From the NCBI RefSeq assembly GCF_024213375.1, contig NZ_JANAVJ010000014.1, positions 35,859 through 99,858 on the forward strand: a stretch of DNA of 64,000 bases. The letters are read 5' to 3'. Shown one piece after another: positions 43,622-50,642 of the stretch (position 1 is the stretch's first letter; every line of letters begins with the position of its first letter). The notes under the pieces are model-generated. The model saw only the letters and a list, made by a program, of their open reading frames with translations, did no database searches and had not been told where the DNA came from. The translations under genes and the position numbers were made by a program. This DNA is from Paenibacillus sp. MZ04-78.2 (GTDB taxonomy: Bacteria; Bacillota; Bacilli; Paenibacillales; NBRC-103111).

Positions 43622-43678
43622 GAAATCACTCCTCAAGTTTGAATGGCGTTTAGCATGTAAAACGTTATTTAATTTAAA

Positions 43679-43692
43679 AGTAAACGCTTCCC
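43679..43692 (-). promoter_or_regulatory. cre-like site in the catabolic operon promoter
   Basis: The minus strand reads GGGAAGCGTTTACT, matching 12 of 14 positions of the CcpA cre consensus. It lies just downstream of a perfect TTGACA (43700-43705, complement), which would be the operon's -35, so CcpA binding would block transcription. A second cre-like TGAAAGCGCTTGAC (43815-43828) overlaps the iclR promoter. Confidence 0.5.
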
Positions 43693-43823
43693 GTTTGTTT
43701 GTCAATATGGTATTTTGAAGGTAAACCGTTCCTGCTCCACTCCGTCATTGTTGGTAGAAACCGGATGTGCGCTATGGTTGTTCGCGGAAAGTCCGAACGC
43801 TTTTCCATAAGCAATGAAAGCGC

Positions 43824-43853
43824 TTGACGCAAAGAACCGTGTTTTTGTATGAT
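43824..43853 (+). promoter_or_regulatory. SigA promoter of the IclR-family gene
   Basis: -35 TTGACG (43824-43829), an 18-base spacer and -10 TATGAT (43848-43853), about 40 bp before the start codon. It overlaps a cre-like sequence. Confidence 0.65.
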
Positions 43854-43894
43854 GAACATTGTTTAAACTATATCAAAGTTAAGGCGGAACGATT

Positions 43895-44686
43895 ATGGCT
43901 ACGGGTAAAAAATATAACGTCCCCGCATTGGAGAAGGCGATCGCCATCATCGAAACGCTGTCCCAGCGCGAAGAGCCTGTCGGCGTCAGCGACTTGTGCA
44001 AGCTCGTGGACATCCCGAAAACGAGCGTTTTCTTCATTCTCAATACGCTGGAGCAGCATCAATATATCATCAAAAGCCCCGACGGCAAGTACAGTCTCGG
44101 CTCCAAATTCATCCATATCGGCCTGTCCACGCTGAACCGGATCGATATCCGCACCGCAGCCCGGGTGTCCATGGAGCGGTTGCTCGGTGAAACGGGCTTC
44201 ACCGTGCACCTCGCCATACTCGATAACTTTGAGCCGATGTACATCGAGAAGGTCGAAAGCCAGGCGTTTGTCAAGTTCGCCTCCTATATCGGGCAGCGGC
44301 AGCCGCTTCACGCCTCGGGCGTCGGCAAGGCGCTGGCCGCCTTCATGCCGCAGGACCTGCTGGAGCAGGCGATCCGCGAGAAAGGACTGCCAGAGAAAAC
44401 GGAGAAGACGCTCACGAATGTCCACGATTTCATGGCGGAAATCGAGGCGATCCGCAGGCAGGGATATGCCGTGGAGGACGAGGAAGGCGAGGCGGGAGTA
44501 CGCTGCATCGGGGCCCCGGTATTCGATCATTACGGGCAGCTCAAGGCGGCGGTCAGCATCACCGCTTTGCGGACGGAGCTTCCGATCCACGACATCCCTG
44601 ACGTCAGCGAGAAGGTCAAGCGTGCCGCGCTGGATATTTCGAGGCAGCTCGGGTATGTCCAGACGCTGGAACCGGAGCTGAATTAA
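43895..44686 (+). CDS. IclR-family transcriptional regulator
   Basis: The 263-aa regulator has the N-terminal winged helix (ALEKAIAIIETLSQ ... LCKLVDIPKTSVFFILNTLEQ) and a C-terminal effector domain (PLHASGVGKALAAFMP ... GVRCIGAPVFDHYG). IclR proteins sense small carboxylates and usually control the adjacent catabolic genes; here it faces the aminotransferase-amidohydrolase-dehydratase-RraA-SDR operon across a 273-bp region. GGCGGAACG precedes ATG 43895. Confidence 0.93.
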   Translation: MATGKKYNVPALEKAIAIIETLSQREEPVGVSDLCKLVDIPKTSVFFILNTLEQHQYIIKSPDGKYSLGSKFIHIGLSTLNRIDIRTAARVSMERLLGETGFTVHLAILDNFEPMYIEKVESQAFVKFASYIGQRQPLHASGVGKALAAFMPQDLLEQAIREKGLPEKTEKTLTNVHDFMAEIEAIRRQGYAVEDEEGEAGVRCIGAPVFDHYGQLKAAVSITALRTELPIHDIPDVSEKVKRAALDISRQLGYVQTLEPELN

Positions 44687-44731
44687 GCGGAAGCCGCCGG
44701 AGCCTTTTGGGTCATGTTCACCTTATGCATA

Positions 44732-44760
44732 GTGAAATCCACGTCGTACCATGCTATGAT
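44732..44760 (+). promoter_or_regulatory. Extended -10 promoter of the K+ transporter gene
   Basis: GTGAAA (44732-44737), a 17-base spacer and TGC-TATGAT (-10 at 44755-44760). The block from TAGTGAAATCC to CATGCTATGATATG closely matches the coaA promoter. Confidence 0.6.
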
Positions 44761-44810
44761 ATGGAAAGCCATGACTACAACCGTGGGAACATAACCTTGA
44801 GGTGAATCCG

Positions 44811-46151
44811 GTGCGAACTCCGGCCAAATTGATCAAAATAACCCCGCCGCGCGTATTGGCGGGGGGCTTTGCGCTCATTATTATAATCGGCTCTTTTCTG
44901 CTAACCCTGCCGGCCGCCTCTGCGGACGGGCAGTCCATGAGATACATCGACGCTTTGTTTACGGCAACGTCGGCTACCTGCGTCACCGGGCTGACTGTTG
45001 TCGATACCGGCAAGCATTTTTCGCTGTTCGGGCAAATCGTTCTGCTGCTGATGGTGCAGTTGGGCGGACTCGGCTTCATGACGATGGCCACCTGGTTTAC
45101 GCTGGCGTTGAAGCGCCGTGTCTCGCTGCGGGACCGTCTGTTATTGAAAGAGTCGATGAACCACGCCAACATTGACGGCATCGTCCGACTAATCATTCGG
45201 GTCTTCCTTTATTCGATGACCATTGAAGGGATCGCTGCGTTCTACTTCATGCTGCGCTGGTCTCAGGAGATGCCGCTCGGGAAGGCCGCCTATTTCGGCC
45301 TGTTCCATGCCGTGTCGATCTTCAACAATGCGGGCTTCGAATTGTTCGGCGGGTTCCGCAGCTTAACGCCTTACGTCAACGATATCGGCATCAATCTCGT
45401 TTCCATGATGCTCATCTTTTTCGGCGGAATCGGGTTTATCGTCATCTCGGAGCTGATCGAATTTCCCAAGACCCGCAAGCTGTCCTTGCACAGCAAGGTC
45501 GTCTTGTCGACGAACGGCATTCTGGTGCTGTCGGGCGCCGTGTTCATTCTGATCCTCGAATTCACCAATGCGAAGACGCTGGGCAGCATGCCTTGGGATA
45601 CGAAAATCGTCGCCTCCTTCTTCCAATCGATGACTTTGCGCTCCGCCGGCGTCAACACGCTCGACATCGCCGAGCTTCGGACCGCCACGCAATTTCTGAT
45701 GATCGTCATGATGTTCATCGGCGCGGCTCCCGGCTCTACCGGAGGAGGCATCCGGCTCACGACGTTCGCGATCCTGGCCGGGGCTTTCGTGGCGATGCTG
45801 CGCGGCAAGGAAGACGTCGTGCTGTTCCGCCACCGGCTGCCTGAGAAGGACATCTACAAAGCCGTCACGTTCACGCTGACCGCCGTCTTGTTCCTCGCAT
45901 TTGCGACGATGCTGCTGTCCACCTTCCAAGAGCAGGATTTTCTGAAAATCTTGTTCGAGACGACCTCCGCCTTCGGTACGGTGGGCCTTAGCATGGGGTT
46001 GACCGCCGAATTAACGTTTGCCGGAAAAATTTTGATGATTTGCGTCATGTTTATCGGACGAGTGGGACTCGTGACGCTGGCGTTCGCCTTGCAGCCGAAT
46101 CCGAAAAAAGAGCTGTTCCGGTATCCGGAAGGAAAAATCACCATCGGATGA
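44811..46151 (+). CDS. ktrB: K+ transporter channel subunit, KtrB/TrkH family
   Basis: The 446-aa membrane protein has four M1-P-M2 repeats with pore loops: TSATCVTGLTVVDTG, FNNAGFELF, LRSAGVNTLD and TSAFGTVGLSMG. Each keeps the pore glycine needed for K+ selectivity except for a slightly unusual third loop (SAGV). KtrB works with a cytosolic RCK subunit (KtrA/C), which is not in the window. GTG 44811 is preferred because TTGAGGTG lies six bases before it; GTG 44802 overlaps that site. Confidence 0.92.
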   Translation: MRTPAKLIKITPPRVLAGGFALIIIIGSFLLTLPAASADGQSMRYIDALFTATSATCVTGLTVVDTGKHFSLFGQIVLLLMVQLGGLGFMTMATWFTLALKRRVSLRDRLLLKESMNHANIDGIVRLIIRVFLYSMTIEGIAAFYFMLRWSQEMPLGKAAYFGLFHAVSIFNNAGFELFGGFRSLTPYVNDIGINLVSMMLIFFGGIGFIVISELIEFPKTRKLSLHSKVVLSTNGILVLSGAVFILILEFTNAKTLGSMPWDTKIVASFFQSMTLRSAGVNTLDIAELRTATQFLMIVMMFIGAAPGSTGGGIRLTTFAILAGAFVAMLRGKEDVVLFRHRLPEKDIYKAVTFTLTAVLFLAFATMLLSTFQEQDFLKILFETTSAFGTVGLSMGLTAELTFAGKILMICVMFIGRVGLVTLAFALQPNPKKELFRYPEGKITIG

Positions 46152-46345
46152 AGACGGGAGAGGAGACTGCCAAGCAAAGGCCCGGCCTTCACTGTATCGC
46201 TGCCGCTCTCCTGGAGCCGATGCTTGTTATAGCTGATCCGATTCCAAAAAAGGGATGATTTGAGCGGCAAGATGGATAAGAACATGCCCGGCATCCGGTA
46301 AAATGTGAATTCGGGCATGTGGAAGTCTGACTGCGCTCCATTTCG

Positions 46346-46435
46346 TTACAAGTCCAGAAGCCATCCTTCAGCTTCCCCGGCGCTGCCGAATACCCTGAAA
46401 TCATTTCCTTTGTTCGCTTCGGCCAGCAGTTCTTC
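46346..46435 (-). pseudogene. Short C-terminal gene remnant (SpoIIAA/STAS-like end?)
   Basis: The minus strand reads about 29 codons ending at TAA 46348-46346 (EELLAEANKG ... VFGSAGEAEGWLLDL). This resembles the last strand and helix of SpoIIAA/STAS-like proteins, but nothing upstream continues it before a stop. The rest of 46152-46555 holds no gene apart from a terminator. Confidence 0.3.
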
Positions 46436-46456
46436 GCCTCTCCAGCATCAGGCAAA

Positions 46457-46484
46457 ACAAAAAGCCCTTCATTGTAGAGGGCTT
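46457..46484 (-). terminator. Terminator of the Phd-type antitoxin gene
   Basis: A 7-bp stem (46462-46468 with 46478-46484) is followed on the minus strand by a T-rich run. Confidence 0.7.
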
Positions 46485-46555
46485 GCGGAACATGTCTGTA
46501 TTTGCTTGTTTTCTTGGGCCATCCGTTTCCTATATTAACCCCATTTTTGGGAAAA

Positions 46556-46816
46556 TCAATTCACTTTCCTCCGCATGTTTGCCATGACTTGATCATGATC
46601 CAATAGTTCAGCGCCTTCGGCAACTTGCTTCTCGGCTACCAGAAGCTTGGCTTGCAATTTGATTCTGGCTTCCATACGACGAAAAGCTTCATGGCTCATC
46701 ACCACCAAATCAGCTTCTCCATTGCGTGTTAGCACAACGGGTTCATCAATCTCATGGCAAAACTTCGAAAACCCGTTATAATCTTGACGAATGGTCGTAG
46801 ACGGCTTTATATGCAT
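46556..46816 (-). CDS. Phd/YefM-family antitoxin, apparently orphan
   Basis: The 86-aa protein shows the Phd/YefM DNA-binding fold: IRQDYNGFSKFCHEIDEPVVLTRNG, then DLVVMSHEAFRRME, followed by a charged C-terminal toxin-binding tail. AAAGGGTG precedes ATG 46816. In usual modules the RelE/YoeB or Doc toxin gene follows directly; here a terminator lies 72 bp downstream and no toxin ORF is present on either side. Confidence 0.85.
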   Translation of the reverse strand: MHIKPSTTIRQDYNGFSKFCHEIDEPVVLTRNGEADLVVMSHEAFRRMEARIKLQAKLLVAEKQVAEGAELLDHDQVMANMRRKVN

Positions 46817-46935
46817 CGTTTCACACCCTTTCCTATACTATTAATCTGACCATATTATATCATTATTATTATATCCAAGTCATCCCGTTTTAGTGCGTAG
46901 TGCTCTCTCCGAGTGATAACTTATCGGATAAAGGC

Positions 46936-47346
46936 TCACTCGAAAACGCCCCTTGTCGTTTCATGATCAGCATCGGCGGTAACGATATCCATAAATCCGA
47001 TCCCCGCAGTCTGCATTAAAATATGAGCGGCTTTATCCAACCCCATTGCCTCATGAACATATCTTCTCGCGTGATCAGTATCGTCTAGAGCCAAGCACAT
47101 CCTTCGCATAGCATGCAGCCGTCGATGTTCTTTATAAATTTCAACACAAGCCTTGATGATGATTTTCTTTTGTTCCGTATCCTTGCGAAGTATCGAATGT
47201 AAAGCTACCGCCGCGTGCTTAAAGCCATCACTCACCCCGCTGGCATACATTTTTTCATTTTCGTATTCCCAAGAATTCTTCTCTGCTTCCCAAACCATGT
47301 GGATATCCTGAAAATCTTTCAGCAGTTTACTCAGTGCTATACTCAT
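46936..47346 (-). CDS. Hypothetical protein, paralogue of the 47801-48025 gene
   Basis: The 136-aa product is not recognised. Its first 60 residues match the N-terminal region of the small protein at 47801-48025: both show an LL-D-xx-D pattern, a Trp, MYAxGxSxGFK, then AxALHxxLRK. Its last 75 residues (helical, KACVEIYKEHRRLHAMRR ...) have no counterpart there. It is transcribed away from the XRE gene between the two copies. ATG 47346 has an upstream purine-rich site (GAAGGAGGAAACG). Codon use is AT-richer than the flanks. Confidence 0.75.
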   Translation of the reverse strand: MSIALSKLLKDFQDIHMVWEAEKNSWEYENEKMYASGVSDGFKHAAVALHSILRKDTEQKKIIIKACVEIYKEHRRLHAMRRMCLALDDTDHARRYVHEAMGLDKAAHILMQTAGIGFMDIVTADADHETTRGVFE

Positions 47347-47473
47347 CGTTTCCTCCTTCGCAGTTAAGCTACATTTGTTGAATTAAATAAATTACATACT
47401 AGTCATTTCAATCAACTTGTTGGTTATAATATACAACAAAAGTATCATTAAGTCAATTATTATAGTCAACTTT

Positions 47474-47502
47474 TTGATCATTTTCGTTAACTTTGATATC
47501 AT
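47474..47502 (+). promoter_or_regulatory. SigA promoter of the XRE regulator
   Basis: -35 TTGATC (47474-47479), a 17-base spacer and -10 TATCAT (47497-47502). Transcription would start near 47509, after the ATG at 47501. A TTGTTG/CAACAA inverted repeat at 47417-47439 flanks a TATAAT and could be an operator. Confidence 0.6.
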
Positions 47503-47530
47503 GAATGAAGATAAAGGGAGGGAAAAAGTT

Positions 47531-47758
47531 TTGATCATCAATAAGTTAAGCGAAATCATGGGGCGCAAACGTCTAAAAATATCCGACGTAGTGGATGGTA
47601 CAGGCCTTGCCCGTAATACGGTGACCGAACTTTATCATGGGCGGGCTAAAAGAATTGACCTTGAGACATTAGACAAGCTCTGCTTATATTTGAATGTTAG
47701 TGTCGGCGAGATATTTGAGCATGAGGGCGAAAGAAAAGAGTCCTTGCCAGCGGATTAA
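47531..47758 (+). CDS. Small XRE-family HTH regulator
   Basis: The 75-aa product is a Cro/CI-type helix-turn-helix: INKLSEIMGRKRLKISDVVD, then GTGLARNTVTELYHGRAK and LDKLCLYLNVSVGEIFEH. TTG 47531 is chosen because GGGAGG (47517-47522) lies eight bases before it and the promoter would start transcripts after the ATG at 47501. It lies between two divergently placed paralogous small genes, which it may regulate. The terminator overlaps its 3' end. Confidence 0.85.
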   Translation: MIINKLSEIMGRKRLKISDVVDGTGLARNTVTELYHGRAKRIDLETLDKLCLYLNVSVGEIFEHEGERKESLPAD

Positions 47759-47775
47759 GCGGGCAGGGACTCTTT
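47735..47775 (+). terminator. Terminator overlapping the XRE gene end
   Basis: A 14-bp stem with one wobble pair (47735-47748 with 47762-47775) is followed by a short pyrimidine run. The stop codon lies in the loop. Confidence 0.75.
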
Positions 47776-47800
47776 CTCGTACAAACATGCAATCGATAGT

Positions 47801-48025
47801 TTATACTACTTCGTCTTCTCCGTCGGCTCGCTCGCTTTCCTTGGACTCAAAAGCAGTGTATTTCCGAAGTACCGTATGTAAAGCTATTGCTGTACACTTG
47901 AAGCCATGACTCATCCCGTCTGCGTACATCCTTCCACTTTCATCCTCCCGATTTTTTGCCTCAACACTCCAGTAAATTTGAAGATCATGCAGATCTTCGA
48001 GTAACCGATTTAATTCATTGATCAT
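47801..48025 (-). CDS. Small hypothetical protein, paralogue of the 46936-47346 gene
   Basis: The 74-aa product shares about 45 N-terminal residues with the 136-aa protein on the other side of the XRE gene: MYADGMSHGFKCTAIALHTVLRK versus MYASGVSDGFKHAAVALHSILRK (each split here by family pattern). The C-terminal 20 residues are acidic. GAGGATG precedes ATG 48025. No known domain is recognised. Compared with its paralogue it is either a short form or a truncated copy. Confidence 0.7.
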   Translation of the reverse strand: MINELNRLLEDLHDLQIYWSVEAKNREDESGRMYADGMSHGFKCTAIALHTVLRKYTAFESKESERADGEDEVV

Positions 48026-48177
48026 AGCATCCTCCTCATGTTTAAGGCCTGTAGGCCAAACGATAAGCTAATACGGTATTTTGACTATACTTTCCCAACT
48101 CAGGTAACATACTCTCACCAATGAGAACATTTTGTTCTCATTTTCCGCGCGGGAATGCGGAAAAATCCGCAGCCTGC

Positions 48178-48390
48178 TCAATGTTCAATCCATTCGTAAA
48201 GATCTTCCATTTTGCAACCCAACAACTTGGATGCGGTATACAAATCCTCCGGCAGCATAACGCGTGCATCGTTGCAAAAGTGGGAAATAACTCGTTTGGA
48301 TCGACCGGAACGGCGGGAATACTCAGCTTGGGACAATCCCAATTTTTCCAGCCAGTCCGGGAGCAAGCATCTCCCTCGGGAGTATGCCAC
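48178..48390 (-). CDS. Small XRE-family HTH protein
   Basis: The 70-aa product has an XRE helix-turn-helix: PDWLEKLGLSQAEYSRRSGR, then SKRVISHFCND and LYTASKLLGCKMEDLYEWIE. GTG 48390 follows AAGGAG by seven bases. It is monocistronic and AT-richer than the surrounding core genes; a plasmid or phage origin is possible. Targets are unknown. Confidence 0.82.
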   Translation of the reverse strand: MAYSRGRCLLPDWLEKLGLSQAEYSRRSGRSKRVISHFCNDARVMLPEDLYTASKLLGCKMEDLYEWIEH

Positions 48391-48868
48391 TGAAGCTCTC
48401 CTTCCATCAAGAATGAATTACTACCAAAATTATAGCATTAAAATTAGTGATGTATAAGTCAAATAAGTATCTGAGGGCTTGGAAAAGAAATAAACAAGGA
48501 CAATCGAGGAGGACAAAAAAATGCAAAAGTTTCTATCTTCGTTAACGTCCCAGATCTAAGTTGAAAATCTCGGTCCCAAATTAATCCAAAAAAACACCAA
48601 TCGCAAAAAAACAAGTTTTCTCTCTAAACGTACGAGACATCTCTGATGAAATTCAAGAAAATCTTCTTTTTTACCATATTATAGTTTATTTTGTGTTTCA
48701 AAATACAAAAATGGTCCTCCCTTAGCTTTTATCGGGACGACCATTTGAAAGTAACGAGGTTACACTTGCAAACATATCGTTCTTAACTGCTTTAAGTTAT
48801 GTGAGATAAATAAAGTAACAAATAGAAACTAATATAACACATAGACAATTACAGCAACGGAATTTAAA
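48391..48868. other. AT-rich non-coding stretch with gene debris
   Basis: A strong SD GAGGAGG (48506-48512) precedes ATG 48521, but the frame closes after 12 codons (MQKFLSSLTSQI, stop 48557-48559), so it is a dead start or a very short peptide. A minus-strand terminator lies at 48709-48746. No other gene is seen. Confidence 0.5.
48709..48746 (-). terminator. Terminator downstream of a decayed gene
   Basis: AAATGGTC pairs with GACCATTT, with an additional TCCC/GGGA pairing inside; TTTTTG follows on the minus strand. Confidence 0.65.
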
Positions 48869-49093
48869 TCATAGTTCCTGCACCAATTGTATATAATTTG
48901 GAAGTTTTGTTGATAAATAAGACGATACAGTTTCTGGTGTAGCGTTTAGTTGCACTGTTACTTCAACAGCATGACACTTTCGACTAATGGCTTCATTAAT
49001 GTAACGCGGTTCGTTAACATCTGCTGTTAATACAGCACATGGTACGAATTCTTCTAAATAATATATCCGGTCTCTTAGTAAAACCCGAGTCTG
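48869..49093 (-). pseudogene. C-terminal fragment of an AT-rich, unrecognised gene
   Basis: The minus strand is open for 74 codons up to TGA 48871-48869 (RVLLRDRIYYLEEFVPCAVL, then TADVNEPRYINEAISRK and LSTKLPNYIQLVQEL). It has no usable start codon, and a stop lies directly upstream at 49096-49094. Codon choice is AT-rich, unlike the flanks, and the reading is clearly protein-like. A terminator sits 123 bp downstream. I do not recognise the family. Confidence 0.6.
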
Positions 49094-49284
49094 TCAAGCA
49101 AAGTGTGTAACCTTTGAAAACCGAATATAGTAACTACAGCGCCGCGGCTTGACACGGAGCCTCCAGCGGGGAACGTCCCCGCGCGGCGAAATGTCGCAAT
49201 GCCCCTCGGCATCCGCCGTCGCGATAGCGACAAACGGCGCTTGACAATAAACGCTTTGCTCTGCGCGTCAAGCGCGTAAATGAC
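49094..49284. other. GC-rich structured intergenic segment with CTTGAC/GTCAAG repeats
   Basis: CTTGAC or GTCAAG occurs four times in alternating orientation (near 49093, 49148, 49240 and 49267). GCGCTTGAC (49237-49245) pairs with GTCAAGCGC (49267-49275). A 7-bp hairpin is at 49166-49182 and a GTCGC/GCGAC hairpin near 49218-49232. It lies just past the AAA gene stop; no gene is seen. Confidence 0.5.
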
Positions 49285-50604
49285 TCAGCCGGTCGTAAAT
49301 CCCACCCGGGACGCTTTTTCATCGGAATGCCACAGCTGGGTGCGGCCTTTGCCAAGCTCCACATTCATCTCGCGTACAAGCTGCTCCACATCGACGGTAT
49401 GCTCGTAATGCTTGCGCAGCGCCGCCGACACATACAGCTCGCCAAGCTGCGCGAAGGTGAACCCTTCCGTCGCTCGCGCCGCCACCGCCATCGCTTCGTC
49501 GTCGAGAAGCTCGTGCAGCCGCTTCAGCAGCAGATAGCTGCGGCGCTGCTCTTCATCCGGCAGCTTGATTTCGTATGCCCGGTCGAAACGGCCCGCCCGG
49601 TTCATCAGCGCCGGGTCGATTTTCTCCGGATAGTTCGTCGTCCCGATCAGGAAAATGCCTTCCTTCGAGGTCGCCCCGTCGAGCGTGTTCAGAAAATACG
49701 ACCGCGCCGACTCCGGCATGGAATCGATATCTTCGATCACGAGCACCATCGGGGCCATGCGCACTGCCGCTTCGAACACCTCCTGGATCGAGTCGCTTGT
49801 CGTGTACTCGGTAATGTGCCAATAAGCGACCGGCGCGTCCACGCTACCCGCGATCGATTTGACCAAGGTCGTTTTGCCGTTGCCCGGCTTGCCGTACAGC
49901 AGAATGCCCCGCTTGTAGGGGAGGCCGTACGTTTGGAAAAAGTGGCGGTCCTGTGCAAAAAACTCGTCGATGGAACGGTAAATTTCCGTTTTCACGCCTT
50001 CGTTCATCACCACTTCGTCGCGCTTTACCCCGCGGGTCAAGGATTCGCGTTCGCGTTCCAGCCCATCGCGAGTATCCTTGAATACGGTCACCTGCTCCCG
50101 GTCGTACTGCCGCTGCCGGCGGGACATATCGGTCAGGAACTCGGCCAAACCCGCGTCAGATTCGGCCCATATGAAATCCTCGCAGGAAATGCCATGATGC
50201 CGGAACATCGGTACCCGTGCCATGGCCACCCGGAAGCGCGGGTAGACGAACACATTGTTGCGCAGCGACGGGAACATGCGCGGTCCTTCCCCTTTCATCG
50301 TATCTCCGAAGGTGAAAGTTCGCGCCTCCACCGTATCGAAGACGGCGCAAAGCCGCTCGGCCTCGGGATTGGCCGCCTGTACGTCGCGCTCCAGTTGGTC
50401 CCAAAGATCTTGCCCGTAGTCTTCTTGGACATATAGCTGAAAACGGGCCCGGTATTGACTTTCCAGCCGGGCTTGGATCGACTGAATGACGAAAGTGTAA
50501 TCGTTGTATTCGACGATCTCGAGGCCCGGCATACCGTCACCGGAAGCGGTAACGATCGGCTGCGGATGGTTTGCTTTTTCATTTATTTTAATAAGAGAAC
50601 TCAT
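49285..50604 (-). CDS. BCS1-like AAA+ ATPase
   Basis: The 439-aa protein has an N-terminal 200-residue region without a known domain and a C-terminal AAA+ module: Walker A GKPGNGKTT, Walker B VLVIEDIDSM, sensor-1 IGTTNYP and the arginine region MNRAGRFDRAYEI. The module resembles BCS1/FtsH-type ATPases. It follows rtcB by 38 bp on the same strand. A role in remodelling RtcB or an RNA-protein substrate is an inference from gene order. ATG 50604 (MSSLIKINE) is used; the longer frame to 50676 would overlap rtcB. Confidence 0.82.
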   Translation of the reverse strand: MSSLIKINEKANHPQPIVTASGDGMPGLEIVEYNDYTFVIQSIQARLESQYRARFQLYVQEDYGQDLWDQLERDVQAANPEAERLCAVFDTVEARTFTFGDTMKGEGPRMFPSLRNNVFVYPRFRVAMARVPMFRHHGISCEDFIWAESDAGLAEFLTDMSRRQRQYDREQVTVFKDTRDGLERERESLTRGVKRDEVVMNEGVKTEIYRSIDEFFAQDRHFFQTYGLPYKRGILLYGKPGNGKTTLVKSIAGSVDAPVAYWHITEYTTSDSIQEVFEAAVRMAPMVLVIEDIDSMPESARSYFLNTLDGATSKEGIFLIGTTNYPEKIDPALMNRAGRFDRAYEIKLPDEEQRRSYLLLKRLHELLDDEAMAVAARATEGFTFAQLGELYVSAALRKHYEHTVDVEQLVREMNVELGKGRTQLWHSDEKASRVGFTTG

Positions 50605-50642
50605 AGTAGATGTATTTCCCCGTTTCTTTATTATGTTTCGAT

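Noticed and set aside
49134-49364. 76-codon minus-strand frame after the AAA gene
   Set aside because: It overlaps the AAA gene in another frame and covers hairpin-rich sequence; no SD.
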